The position numbers and the translations under genes were made by a program. Source: Nymphaea colorata (Eukaryota; Streptophyta; Magnoliopsida; Nymphaeales; Nymphaeaceae). Taken from it: a DNA stretch of 64,000 bases. The notes under the pieces were generated by a model. It was given only the letters and a program-made list of their open reading frames with translations. It did no database searches and was not told the origin of the DNA. Within the stretch, counting starts at the first letter, position 1. Each line of letters begins with the position of its first letter. The stretch spans positions 25,376,131-25,440,130 of the forward strand of contig NC_045140.1 of NCBI RefSeq assembly GCF_008831285.2. Reading direction: 5' to 3'. Shown piece by piece: positions 50,297 through 62,632 of this stretch.

Positions 50297-52440
50297 CCAT
50301 GGTTTTGTCGCCCGAGCAGCAGAGCCAGAAATTTTTTTGCTGAAAGACACTAATATGTAGTAGCTCGATTTTAAACATTTCAAAAAGACTTAATCCCTCA
50401 AATGTATAATAAAATATCAAAATGTTACATAATTGTCCATACAAGTCCACATGTGGCTCCGCAACTCATCGCAACCATTTATTTTCTTATTTTTGGAGGA
50501 CGTCAGGCTTATGGTTAGGGATAATGCAAGCATATAATTACTAGGTTGGTGTCTAAATTGAAGGACTAGTTGTTTAGTACAACTGAAAATGAAAAAACTT
50601 TCTTGCTAAATCTTGCTCGTTTGCAGCCCTATTCATCACATGATTGTCTCCAAAGAATTTGAGTCCCAATTATGGAATTTTGATTTTTCTGTCGGATTAA
50701 ACTTATCATAAGTATATATGGACAGGGCTGGAGCCAAGAATTTTATAAAGAGATCAAATGGTATTTTAAAAATGTTTACAGAAACCAACTTATAAATCTT
50801 AAGAATGACAACAGACATTTTTCTTTTTCAAAATCTCATGGCACCTGCCACTGAAACCAGTTGTGAATATGCTGAAAAAACATTTTTTGAAAAAATCAAA
50901 TGAAAAAAATATATATAAAAGGTAATTAAAAAATACAAAAAATCTTAAAGTACTTAAAAATTTACACATGGCGCATCTGCCATTAAATTGAATCGGTTTG
51001 CAACCGATTCGATGATTGATGCCGATTATAACAACAATGGTGGAGTAGCAATATGTGGTTGACCACTTTCTTAGGCTTTGCCGTCACGGTTAAGTAAAAA
51101 ACCCTTGATCTGAACTGTTTATTTATTTTTTTCAAAAAGAAACCCTCTTTTTTTTATTTTTAATAGGCAAATGAGGATTAGGCAAGCCCTACGAAAATTA
51201 TGTTAATAAATGTTGAGCATTGGGTATTGAACTGTTGACCTTTTTCTCGCCTTGAGTGCAACCACCTATTAAAAAATAAATAAAGCTCTTGTTGGAAAAA
51301 AAATATGTCCAGCAATTTGGAGGAATTATTTGGGGCTCACTATTTATATGTTCCCATAGCTTATCAAACGCGGAAATACTCCTAAAAAAGATTACCCTGA
51401 GTTTGTCAAGCCCTAAAACGTTGGAGCAAGTCCTGTCGAAGCATGGAGGTCTTTCCTTTTCCTTCGCGGCATTGATCCATGCCACTAGAGGCAGAGACAA
51501 ATTTTTCATCAGGGAGCCGAATTAAAGTTTTGAAATTTTGATATGAACCGAAATATGTTTTGTCAAAATTTTTATATAGTAAAATTTTCTAAAATTTCAT
51601 GTAAATTAAATTTTTTTTTTAAGGGGGCAAGGGTCTATGTGGACTTCCCTTGGCTCCACTCCTGGATGCCACCAAATTGATAATGTTGCAATTCAAAACT
51701 GGGTTTGAGGTTAAGTATAATGGATTCTAGTACACCTCTGAGTAGTTTGAAGTATAACTCCAAAAAAAACTACAAACTAAGACAATCAATCACTTAAAAA
51801 TCATTTTCAATATTCGATATATAACTAAACTTTTGAGGTATTACAAATAAACTCACTCAAGAGTAGCCTCATTTCATCCATCAAGATCTGGACTTGTCCA
51901 CCCATTTGAACAAGAAAAGCTACTTTTTAAAACTGGGCTTGGGCATCATCGACGGATAGGCAGTTCCAATATTTAATACTCAGTCAAATTAGATCTGCAC
52001 TTACGGTGCTAACTACGAAGTGCATGTGCCATTTTGTGGAGAACTTTTCCCAAGCAAAGTTTGAGAGAGAGGTCCAGAGGATCCTATGTCGTGACACGAA
52101 CGAACTAGAAGGCAACATATCCCATAGCAATTTGTTGAAAAGGAAGTGAGAGACAAAAAGAAGAACTGGGATTTCCTGTTCTTGATGAAAGAAGAAGAAG
52201 CACGGTGGCCTTTTTTCTTCCTCCTTTGCTTTTCACTCCTGAAAAAGTCACCCACACAAGCACACACAAAGAGACGACGTTGGGAAGAGGAGAGAAACTC
52301 GGTGGGTTTAAAAAAAAAAAAAAAAAAATCACAAAGAGACCGGGGAGAAAAAAAAAGACAAATGCGTGCCTTTCATGTAAAGGAACCCTGAACTCAAATC
52401 CCATATTGTTCTCCTCACTAACTTTCTTTACTATTATCTT
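50297..52440. other. Gene-free spacer
   Basis: AT-rich sequence with many A/T runs, including an A-run at about 52311-52328. Short open frames have no family resemblance. Confidence 0.45.
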
Positions 52441-52450
52441 TATCCCTTCT

Positions 52451-52467
52451 TGTTTGTTGTGTTGTGT

Positions 52468-52513
<46 letters not shown>
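52451..52513. repeat. Compound (GT)n(GA)n microsatellite
   Basis: GTT/GT-rich start, then a pure GT run to about 52487, followed by a pure GA run to 52513. Low-complexity open frames that cross it on either strand are artefacts of the repeat. Confidence 0.9.
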
Positions 52514-52865
52514 GAAGAACAGCAGCAGGGGTGGGGGAGAATGGATATTCTAAGTTTCTTCTTTCTTTCTTTAATGTTTTTTGCAGTGTACTGGCAAAGC
52601 CTGGTAGGAGAGTGAAGTGGGTTCCCAATGTTTGACCGAACTGGGCCCAATTCAAAGAGAAAGATCAGAAGTAGCACATGCAGGGAGAAGGGTCAGTTTT
52701 TAGTAGGGTTTGGAGTAAATGGCCCAGTCACCCTGCACAGCTTGGCCGCGGACAGTCGATTCACTTGTTTGCGCATCCTCTAGCGTAAGTTCTTTTGGAA
52801 TGGTCGGCATGTGGGCCCCACCTCATCTTCCTCCGACGAGTCCAGCAAGGCGGGGCGAGGGTTCA

Positions 52866-52960
52866 AAAAGAGTACGTTTAAGTTGAAGGAGGTCAAGAAT
52901 TCAATACCTAGTGGTTCCACTGTAGCACAAAGTGGCAGGACCTACTTACTACTTAGGGTC
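52866..52960 (+). mobile_element. Truncated SINE-like fragment
   Basis: The segment 52880-52908 shares 25 of 29 bases with the B-box part of the SINE-like element at 37184-37212, including TTCAATACC. A matching A box is not seen, so the copy seems incomplete or too decayed. Confidence 0.3.
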
Positions 52961-53441
52961 TTTTAATGGGACCAAGTTGTATGCTTGAGGTAACACACCC
53001 CCTACCATACTAGTTGAGTTGAGGAGCTGCTACCAGGTGAATTCGAACTGCTGTCTTCGGCTCGAGCCATAAACAAATCGAGTCCAATCGGAATTTAGTT
53101 GCACATTGAAACTTTGCCTTCTGCCACGCACGTCGTGGCGACGAAACATAATATGAAATATTTTGCAAAAGGCTTTCAACTTTTCAAAGAATGACCGAAA
53201 CGTGCTAATATTTGGGTATTTCACATGTTAGCCCTTTATGATGTATATTTCGCAATAGCTCGATCGTAGTTTTCTTATAAAAAAAATATTTCTTATTAGT
53301 GCCAGCTGTCATCTAGGCTGCTGGTGTAGAGTTCGACCGCTCGTAGCAAGACAGGAAGTGACCACGAGCAGATTCCTCTCATGGAGAACGGAGGAAAAGA
53401 ATTTCTTTTCTTTTTTTTTTTTTTGAGCTAGAAGACAGCCG

Positions 53442-53444
<3 letters not shown>

Positions 53445-53495
<51 letters not shown>
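53445..53495. repeat. (AT)25 microsatellite
   Basis: An uninterrupted AT run of about 51 bases, the longest simple repeat in the window. A T-run sits about 30 bases to its left. Confidence 0.95.
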
Positions 53496-53498
<3 letters not shown>

Positions 53499-54822
53499 GT
53501 TCCATTTTGGTATCGAATTTATCAAGGTTTCTGCAGTTCAATAATTAGTATGTTAAGCAAAAGAAAATGCAATTTAAAAAAAAATAGTAACTTTAATCTA
53601 AAACGAGAGATAACCAACCTCAAGACCATATGATATAGCTGGTGATATTTTCTTTTAATCGTAGAACATAAAAGCCACCATGCTGAAATGCAAAAAGAGA
53701 AATACCGAATGCTTGAGGGATATATGCTTGCTTATGTGATCGATCCAGCATGAGTATTATCTCATCTTTCATATTTCATATTCAAGGAATGAGTGTCACA
53801 TGTTGAGCCTTTATTGGGCCTGAGAAAGCCAGCTAGTGGGAATTATTGCTGGGGGAATTAGACACGTACTGGGCCAAAGGACAAACTTGGCATCTGCTTG
53901 GACCAAACCATGACAAGAGCAGCAGATTTATTTCATGAATGTTTGGTCTGATAAGATTCCCTTGTTTATTTGGGAGTTCTAATAATTTAACCAAGTGATT
54001 GGAACCTTGCCAGTCTTTGCTTCCTTGACCGTTCTTGGATCTGAAAGGGTAAAACCCCTTACTGGAAATGCAAGCATATTATTTCAAGTATATTATTTGT
54101 CATTTTCTTGTCCCATAGACCCTATGGGATAATTTGGCAGCAGGGATATTTTGTGAGTTGTTGGTTGGTCCCTAGTTCGAGTGGCGTAGCGCTCATTTCT
54201 TGTGTCAATGGAGGGAAGCGATGTGCTAAAGCTAAAGTGCAGTGCGGGCTCTAACCCTAGCATCCAAGTAGCTCTGCGGCAGGGGAGACTGAGGATGATT
54301 TTAGCTCCAAAATATAGCCACTGAATCAGTGGCTGGAAGAGCACTTATTTAAAAATACTCATATCTGGTGGGGCACTTGTAATAATAAATGTTTAAAGAT
54401 GTCCATTTAAAAATAAAAAAAAATTAAGATACTGGTACTGCTGAACTCGAACCAATTTTTGCATGGCATAGGTTTTACAGGAGAGGAAAATGAAATCCAA
54501 TGGCTTTGACGTACAAACCGTGCATTTGGATCTCGACCAAATCTGGAGTTTGGATTCACTTCTTTATGGCAAATGAAACTGAAGGTAACCAAACTTGCAA
54601 ACGGCCAGAACACTAGAACTGTGATCTTCAATGTTTGGGATGATACTTGAGGGCAACTACATTTCAAACAATAAAAAAAGAACACTTGGATCCAGTATTA
54701 AAAGATCCAAATCTATGCCGAGGGTTGAAAATCTGAATCTAGGATATTCATTTCTAGGGTCGGCGCTGTTAATCAACTTTTTCTGCAGGGAAAAAATGAG
54801 AGCACCAGATTATAACTTTTTG
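53496..54822. other. Gene-free spacer
   Basis: No supported gene. A GC-richer patch at about 54150-54300 looks like decayed repeat sequence but was not assigned. Confidence 0.4.
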
Positions 54823-55031
54823 TAGGGTGGGCACCAGGCCAAGTACCTGGCTCGGCTTGGGCTCGAGTCGGTTCGAGAAGTAGAACTTATTTAAAATATT
54901 ACTGTATTTGAGAAAAAAATATATACTTCATATAATTGATTGTATTTATCTATTATATTATATTATATTATGTTTTTACATATTTCTTATTACAATGGGA
55001 TCAAGCCGCCCGGCCGGGTGCCTACTGCCTA
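54823..55031. mobile_element. Possible short inverted-repeat element with GC-rich ends
   Basis: The left end TAGGGTGGGCACCAGGCC and the reverse complement of the right end, TAGGCAGTAGGCACCCGGCC, share TAGG, GGCACC and GGCC in order, and both continue to CGGCTTG. The core is AT-rich (repeated TATTA). No target duplication is evident, so this is a weak call. Confidence 0.3.
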
Positions 55032-56700
55032 GGCCTACATCGATCGAGTGATCTCAAGTAGACGACGCACGGATTGAGATAAAAAATTCTCAGTCGGTCG
55101 TTCCTGAAATGGAGCAGGGGGCACGATTAAGAAACGATCTTTCTCCATTAGGTTCAAACGTTTCTTGGCGGGAGACTTCCCGCCCTCGCTCGTCTTCTCG
55201 TAGCATGGAGTTTGGGAGAGCGATAGTTTGCTCTGCTTCTTCAACGATCTGTTTTCTTGGTTGCCTGAAGGCGAGATGAGGCCTGGAGCAATGAGTATCG
55301 ACCTTTCTCGGATTTCCTTTATTAGAAATCAAAGTACGGGGGAGTTCTCAACCTAAACGATAGCAATGAGTCTCTCTGACTTTTCTTTTTGAAGATGACC
55401 GCGTCGGATCTTTTCCCGACTCTCTCGGTTTCTGTCTCTTTCAGGAGGAACTAAGACAAGGTACGGTGCCCTACTTCTCGAATTATCAGATTTGTTGCCT
55501 CGTTCACTGACGTGCTGAGTGCCAGATCGACCAGTTTCTCATTTTTTCGGGCTTACTGAGAGACGAAAATATTACATGCTTCTTCTGTTTTGAGCATGAT
55601 GTATGTCTTTTTTTTTTTTTTTTCTAATTCGGCCTCACTGGAGAGCAGGACTTAGTTGGTGAAAGATTGTGATGAGTACTCGTTTTTTATTTTAGGCAAT
55701 ATCTCCTAGTGGAGCCATTCTCTAATTCCCTCGCCCTCTCCGCTTTGAGGAAGGATTCGGGGAATAGGTTGATGCTCTAACTGCTGACCTCATTTTCCAT
55801 GTGTTATTCGGATGCTTACCTCGATCAGTTTCTTGCCATCCATTTTCGGACTGAGTGAAGAAAGGAAGTGATGGGTCCCCAGTTTTCTACTCATTTCCTC
55901 TCCTGGACCCTTTCCTAATTCCCTGGCCTTCTTTGTTTCAAGGAAGAAATGGAGAGGTAGGTGCATTGTTTATTTTCCCACTTATCTATAACTACATTCT
56001 CCTGTATTTGTATATTTGTTGGTCTTGTTTTGTATATTTTACAACTTTTTTCTTAAGCTTCTTCTGTTCATAATCAAAGCATCTCAGCCATTAGGGCCTC
56101 GATTGATGACCAGTTCGCGGCAAAACCTTCCCACTTCTTGATTTTACATGAGATTTCTGGTAGGAACATTTCCCAGTCCCATCTCAAAGTAGGAACTAGG
56201 AAGCAAGGGGTTGCTAAGTTGCCCCAATTCCTACTTCTTGTTCAAAATCGATTAGAGTTTCCTACTCTTTTTGTGGACCTTCTTGGTTTTAAAGTCCACG
56301 TATCGTGCAAGTTCAGGGAATCGGACGGACAAGGAGATTGCGACAAATCATTCGTTGGCTTTTAACTTTACACGAGCCCTCGTTGTTTCTTTATGAGTCG
56401 AGGAATGAAGTTAGAAACGTTCCGTAGTCATCGGATTTTCTCCCTTCTCGTCACGGCATGAAATGTACACAAATAGGTTTCTTGCTTTCACATGGAGATT
56501 TGGAGCCTAAGCTACACGCGATCAAGCAGGACCCAATAATTCAGAGCGTGCAAATCATAGAACAGCACGTTCTTAAGACTCTCCCTGCCCTTTGGTGACC
56601 CCGTGTAACTGTATCATCCATGGCATAATCGTCCTTTAGAATTCTTGCAGCCAGGCCCTCGTAGCCTGAGGAGGATCAAATAGGTGATTTCGTTGCGAAA
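55032..56700. other. GC-richer island with internal diverged repeats, nature unknown
   Basis: About 1.7 kb that is richer in G and C and poorer in A/T runs than its surroundings. Two internal segments (55722-55755 and 55915-55948) share CTAATTCCCT-x-GCC and a following GAGGAAG or AAGGAAG word at a 193-base spacing; a third, weaker relative lies at about 55418-55475. No protein family is recognised on either strand. Texture resembles organelle-derived or old repeat DNA, but neither can be shown by eye. Confidence 0.3.
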
Positions 56701-57480
56701 AGGCTGGACCTCCCAGCTACATCGTAAAAAGCAAGGCGATTGTGCTCTATTTCAACAAGTATTTTTTCCTTCCCACTAAGCACCCACTCCATAAGAACAG
56801 TCGATTTTTTTCCTCTAATATCTATCCATCTCCAGCAAAGATGGGAGCTTCATTCTGTTTCTCTTACATAGTCTGGAGCTGACGAGCAAATATTTTACAG
56901 GGATTTAACCAAAACCCTCCTGAAGTTTCTCCATATTTCAGTCTGGAAAGATTAACTGAATCGAGCTAGCATGCCTAGGTCGAGCTGGTACCGCAGAAAG
57001 GAACGATCATGGCTGATTCAAGCCCGTAAGTCAATAGCCTACAATGGGGAGATTAGAGTAGCCAGACAAGCAAAAAAGTACAAGATCATGTACCCGGCAA
57101 CGCCAGAATGCAGTTATTTCTTTTGAAGGAGTAAACAAGCCTTACCTTGGCCAAAGAACTAGTTTTACTTACAGCGGTAATCTTTCACTGTCCTGCTTTT
57201 CGAAGGGTGCAAGGCTCATGCTATGCGCATCTCAATAAAACAGCATACCAGTGTTTCTTGTATGTGAATGCATCTTTGAAATCTTCTGTTCAGATTATAT
57301 TGTATAAGTTATTGACAGAAGTCCTCTTCAGATTCTACATAGAGAATATAACCACAAACTTTATAAGTGTGACATCAGGGCAGTCTGAACGCCCATTGCA
57401 TCGATTTTTCCTTTCTTCCAATTTGAACCATTTATCCTGATTTGAGTTAGCAACTTAGAAGAAACACTAGTAGTTAGTTA
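56701..57480 (-). other. 3' side of the formin gene
   Basis: Sequence immediately downstream of the formin stop codon; its right part should be the 3' UTR. No gene is supported. Confidence 0.35.
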
Positions 57481-60400
57481 CTATGGCGACAAACTTTCAT
57501 CGTCTGAACTTCCCTGCCGTCTTTGATATCTTGGGAAAGATGGTAAGGAAGTATTCACAGATATCCGAAATGATCGAGTTGAACCCATTATTGTTCTTTC
57601 CTGCATCCTCCCTACTTCTTTGCAAACATGATCCAAGATTGACAGGAAATCCCTCACAACCATAAATATTCTGAAAGGATGGGCTTCCTCCTTTGCTGCA
57701 TCACCGTGGAAGTACTCTGTTATCTCTTTAACTAAGGATAGTGCCACACTTTCCTCAGCCTTCACCCGAAGTATTTCTGCTTCAGCTGTACTAAGGAACT
57801 GCTTCATTGATTTGGAGAATTTCCCATTGTCACTTCCTTTGCTTCTCTGTGCATCTTCCAGCTGCAAGACCAAATTTATTTTTCCCAGCCCTTGTGCGAG
57901 CTTGGAGACGTAGCTGCTTAGGACATCTGAATCCATTCCTGCTGCCTTCTTCACATTGCAAAGTTCATTGGCTAGTCCAGAGACAACCTGCAAACCTTGT
58001 CTCCTGAAATTGTCCTCTATGGTCTTAGGGTGCATACTTTTTGTTTCACTTTCACATTTGAAGTCAGGGTGCTGCTCTTCCTTGTCACTGCAAATTCCTT
58101 GACCTCCAGACCTGATAATTTCTTGAACGACAAAGTGGAGGAGTGTTGTTTTCCCATCTGTTCCTTTGATATCTACTAGCTTCAGAAGTGTATCAAGCTT
58201 AAACGCTTCAGCATCACCTCGGTTTGTCCCAACATTCATCCTATTTCCAGCCTTGAGTACAGCTTCAAGCAATCTGAGGAATAGCCGGCTGCTTCTCAGT
58301 TCTTCACAGGCTGCCTGAACAGGTTTTGCAGGTAACAACTAAGAATGCTGGCAAGAAGAGAATGATGAAGATATGTGTATCATAAGTTCACCTATAGTAT
58401 TATTTCAGAAAGTCTAGATTTTAGTCATACATGGTTATCTTTCTTCCGTTTGATAGAGAATGTTACAGAAGTATTTCAAAAACATCCCGTGTGATTGGAT
58501 TTTTAGTAATTATTAACAAATTAAAGTTATTACTTACTAAAAACCGTAAATTATTAATGCCTGCAAGTAGGAAATTTAAATTTGATCCATTACCTCCAAA
58601 GTTTCAAAAGACTTTCTGAGATATTTTACTTCTGCTTCAAAATTGATTCTATATAGCAGTGCATCAATCCTTTTGAAAGCAAAGGGAATATCTAGTATGG
58701 CCTTCAGGAACCTTTCTGCAGGCCCAAGTTTTGACGTGTCTCCACTGTATTCCTTGAGTTTAAGCTCTTCTTCTTTGGTTGGTGCCATCTTCACTATAGT
58801 CTCCAAAAGTTCTGAACCTAAGCCTTCAGGATTCCCTGTAGCAATCAAGAAAACTTTTTCTTACAGTCGAAAGAGGTGGTGTTTGATTGACAATTACTGC
58901 ATACTGACAATACATATTCTGACTTTCTTGATTTCCAAGAGACATTTGCTTGAGTTTGACATCCAAAGACATTAGTATTCCTATTCCTGGTGCATACCTA
59001 CTTGAAATTTCTTTTATTTTATAATGATAAAGTCAGATAAACTATCTTTATTTTTGTATTAACCCAACCTACTGCCTGGTATAGCAGACCACAGTCCACC
59101 CACTAAAAAAAAATACTACAGACCAGGACATACATAGTATGACAATAAGGTTCATAAACTCCTCATCTTTTCTCAAGATGATCAACATAGAACTGAAGCC
59201 AATAATCATAGACATTTGTAATACCATTTTCATTTTTTTTTTCTAATAGCCTGTATAAGGACACACTTAATATTCTTGTTATCAAACCCTAATGGTTTAA
59301 ATATTGGCTATAAAAATTATTAGAATGAATGAATTGGTTATGTGGACATGTTCACTGCCATTGTTATCATATCCTAATTGTTCAATTATCAGATGACAGG
59401 TAAGTTTTGATACATCACATTTTGTTGCTGTGGCTCCACAAGTAGTTACTTTTAGTCTTAGTAACAAATAACAGCCTCCATAACGAGGATCAAATTTGAC
59501 AATTTTTTTTAATGAAATTTATGGTTGTTGTTCACTAATTTTGGGTTGACTTCAGTTTCAACTTGTTCGTACTGAAGAAAGCAGTTGACACAAGGTCTGT
59601 AACTTAAGTTAAAATAATACATTGTACATTGAGGTCGTTATGGAATTCGGTTTGGTGCATCCTTGTAATGAAGTTACTACACGTTTCTAGGTGTAAAACT
59701 TAGGAATTCAGAGTTGGCACCCCTGGTCATTCCATTGAACGTCAGTTGACAACAAGAACAAAACTTAGGCATACTGGTTCTGCCTGGGCCTTTTGAACAC
59801 TTGGCACTCGAATGCTGACCAGTGCATTACACTGGACAAACTGCTGGTTAAGGACACATAAATTTCAATTCTGGTTCGTCAATGTTGCTAGGTGTATAAT
59901 GATGCATGTTTTTGAATGCTTATGAATTATGCATGTGTTGTTAGGGCAGCCACTAGCATGTGGGGCATCAACTTCCTTGTCGATGTTCCTAATGCTTCTA
60001 CTCGTTTAAGTTCAATAAATTTTGCTATGGATGCACTAATCTCGTAGTTAACAAATTTCCTGCAAATACAGCGTTATTCCATGATCAATTCAAGATGCTT
60101 ATCCAACACATAGCCACTAGTAGATGTGGACAGGAACTTCCTCGTCAATGTTCCTATTTTCTCATTCTTCTATTTGTTAACTTCATGAAATCTATGTTGT
60201 AGTTGCAGTTCTAACCTCTAGATAGTAAACAGATTTAAAACTATGTCGAATTAAGACGATCCAGCCAAATTATAGTGGCCAAAGCGAATTGAACACCTAG
60301 TTGCTCAATCCAGGCTGAAGCCATATCACCGCCCACCTTAAAAGCTGAACCCTGTTCTCGATTCTTCTTAGTTTTAGGAACATAAACATCATATCTACTT

Positions 60401-62632
60401 TCATGTTACAATGAAATTAACGATTCATAACATAAAAAATATAGTAAAAAAAGAGAAAATCTTGCCTTCCAAAAGTGCTTCGCACACCTCTTCTCTTGTC
60501 ACATTCAGTGCTCTGAGAAGGATAGCTATGTTTTGGGATTTTTTGGAATCAAGCACCCTGTTCTCCTGAGGAACAGCAGGAGTGATAGGTTTTTTGACAG
60601 CTTCCTGTGGAGCAACATTTGCAGGGTTGCAGACAAACAAAGCCTCAATCATGTTCTCATCCAGTCTGAAAACAAGTAGCAAATTACTGATACAGTTACA
60701 CCATAAAGAAAGCAGAGGTTTCTCTAGAACGTATATTCTAAGAATGCCTGCATCCAACTCAAGCTCTTATAACAGAACCAGAACTGCTGCACCACATTAC
60801 GGGCTTTCACCTAGGAGATGTAATTTTTACTCAATAGTAAGATGAACCTAATTACCCTAATTAGTTCATTCTAGTTTTACCGAAGTCCCCTGAAACCTCA
60901 TTCAGAAATTTGTAGTTTGAGGTTCTTACTTGAAAGAGCTTGATTTCAGTCTGTCCCAGACCATGGCACGGTCTGAACTGGCTCGAACTTTGTCCCAGTG
61001 CAGAGGCTTCAATCTGGGTCTGAGGGTGTCATTTTCTGCTTCAGTGAAATTATTTGCTGATGAATCCATAGATTCCGTGCTGGCATTTACATCAGGCGCT
61101 GTGCTTACAGGCTTAGTAACGCCATCCTGTGATTTTTTGCTTCCCGGAGGTTTTGCTGTATCCTGTACACCAGCGGCCATGGGTGGAGGACAAGGCTTGG
61201 GCAGCATATTCTTGTTTAATATTGGGTGCTTTAGCTGCATAGGTACTGATGATGGTGGTGGTGGCCGCAGGAGTGGTGACGGCCGTGATGTTGGGGGAGG
61301 TGGAGGGGGTGGTGGTGGTGGAGGAGGAGGAGGCGGTGCTGCTACTGCTGCTGCAGCTTTTGGTTGTTGAAATTTTTGAGCTACTCTTTGCGTTGGAGGA
61401 GGAAACGGAAGACTTGCTACTGCAGAAGAGGATGATGAATGATTGGGTTTCCTCCTGGGTGGAGATGGCGCCCTAGCATCAGAAGATGCTGACTGCAGTG
61501 GAACACTCATTGGCTGCAATGGTGGTGATTCTGCAGTTATTAACCTGGCCTGACTATTCGGGCTTTCGGCAGGGCTGCGCCGTGCTGCTGAAGCTCTACA
61601 GGAGACGGCGTAAGTATGCTCCATGCCTCCCTCACTGCTGGTGCTGCTGTTAGTGCTGCTATTTGTGCTTGTGCTGCTCCTGGTGGTGCTGCTGGTATTG
61701 GTGGTGGCATAATGACTAAAATTCTGCTGCAGAGACCGCCTGTGGGGGCTAAGATAATTGCCGGCCGAGTTCTTGGCGGTGTGATAGGACTCTCCCTCAT
61801 CCGATGACATCGTGGACGGAGGACTTCGGTCACCTTGCCTTTCCGACAATTTATTCGCCTGTGGACTCTGCTGCTGCGGTCCTGAGAGCGGAGGCAGTGG
61901 CTGAAGGTCCGGGCTCGACTGGTGCAGTCGCAGCAGCGTTGTAGAAGGACTACTCCGGTGGTGCGGTCCTGCGAGCGGAGGAAGTGGCTGGAGCTCCGGG
62001 CTCGGCTGATGCAAGTCTAGCCTGGTCTGGCTCTCTCTCAACCTATGGTATGGGGAGCTCTTCATCTCCCCACTTTTACCCCGAGAAGGCTCAACCGTCC
62101 CAATGTACAGAAAGTGTGATGCAGCTGACGTTTCCGGTGGCGGATCCCGGACGGGCTCGCTGGGTGTTTCGTGCCTGACCGCGTCCTGTCGTCCGACTAA
62201 TTTCTCCGATTCAGCGGAATTCTGCGCTCTGCGATAGTAGAAGAAGCAAGCCAACGCAAGGACGAAAATCACAGCAACAATCGAGACTGATGCCGCTATG
62301 AAGATCTTCCCAGCAGGCTTTACTGATCGGCTTTGCACCCTGCCCTGTTCAGAGACGTTTGAAGGGACTGAGATGGAGGGTGTCTGAGTCGGGTTTGATG
62401 GTGGCCCGGGGGGCGTCGTGGGGAAGAATGGTGAATCCTGAGACGGGGTGACGGGAGTCGTAGGGAATGGCTGTGCAGGAGGAGCAGGGGGGTCCATGGG
62501 GAATAGTGGTTGGTGGAGGATCCTTCTGGACGGGTTGTCTCCGGCATTCTCCATGCCGACGGTAGAGAAAGCAGAAAGAGCAATGCTGACGGTCAGCACC
62601 AGAAGGAAGAAGAACTTGAAAGGAGGTTCCAT
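57481..62632 (-). CDS. FH1: Class I (membrane-anchored) formin, FH1-like, four exons
   Basis: Exons in transcript order: 62632-60930, 60665-60466, 58835-58594, 58314-57481; 992 residues. Class I formins nucleate and bundle actin at the plasma membrane. Residues 1-22 form a signal peptide, followed by a Pro-rich, extensin-like extracellular stretch (30-100) that in AtFH1 contacts the cell wall. A TM helix at about 109-132 ends in FFYYRR. A long Ser/Pro-rich cytoplasmic part leads to the FH1 domain with a run of about 15 prolines. FH2 begins at [13 protein letters not shown] (about 540), continues through [33 protein letters not shown] and the family signature [20 protein letters not shown], and ends with [19 protein letters not shown]. 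The tail ([14 protein letters not shown]) is short. Intron 2 starts with GC instead of GT. Close similarity to AtFH1 across FH2 supports the symbol as a clade label. Confidence 0.95.
58836..60465 (-). other. GC-AG intron (intron 2 of the formin)
   Basis: On the minus strand the donor reads GAAG|GCAAGA and the acceptor CTACAG|GGAATCC. The spliced product gives [16 protein letters not shown], matching the family word ALLEGN. There is no GT within several tens of bases after the exon end. At 1630 bp it is the longest intron of this gene. Confidence 0.85.
61275..61345 (-). repeat. FH1: Coding simple repeat for the formin polyproline run
   Basis: Plus-strand GGT/GGA-rich repeats encode an unbroken run of about 15 prolines in the FH1 domain on the minus strand. 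Antisense open frames here (Gly- or Val/Glu-rich) are shadows of this repeat. Confidence 0.8.

Noticed and set aside
52105-52677. 190-codon minus-strand frame rich in Ser-Leu and Thr-His repeats
   Set aside because: The frame is carried by the (GT)n(GA)n microsatellite and an A-run; no family motif remains outside the repeats.
55032-56700. Calling the GC-richer island a nuclear copy of mitochondrial DNA
   Set aside because: The texture is suggestive, but I could not recognise any specific mitochondrial gene or intron in it.
61249-61476. Val/Glu- and Gly-rich plus-strand frames over the formin
   Set aside because: They are antisense shadows of the polyproline and Ser-rich coding repeats.
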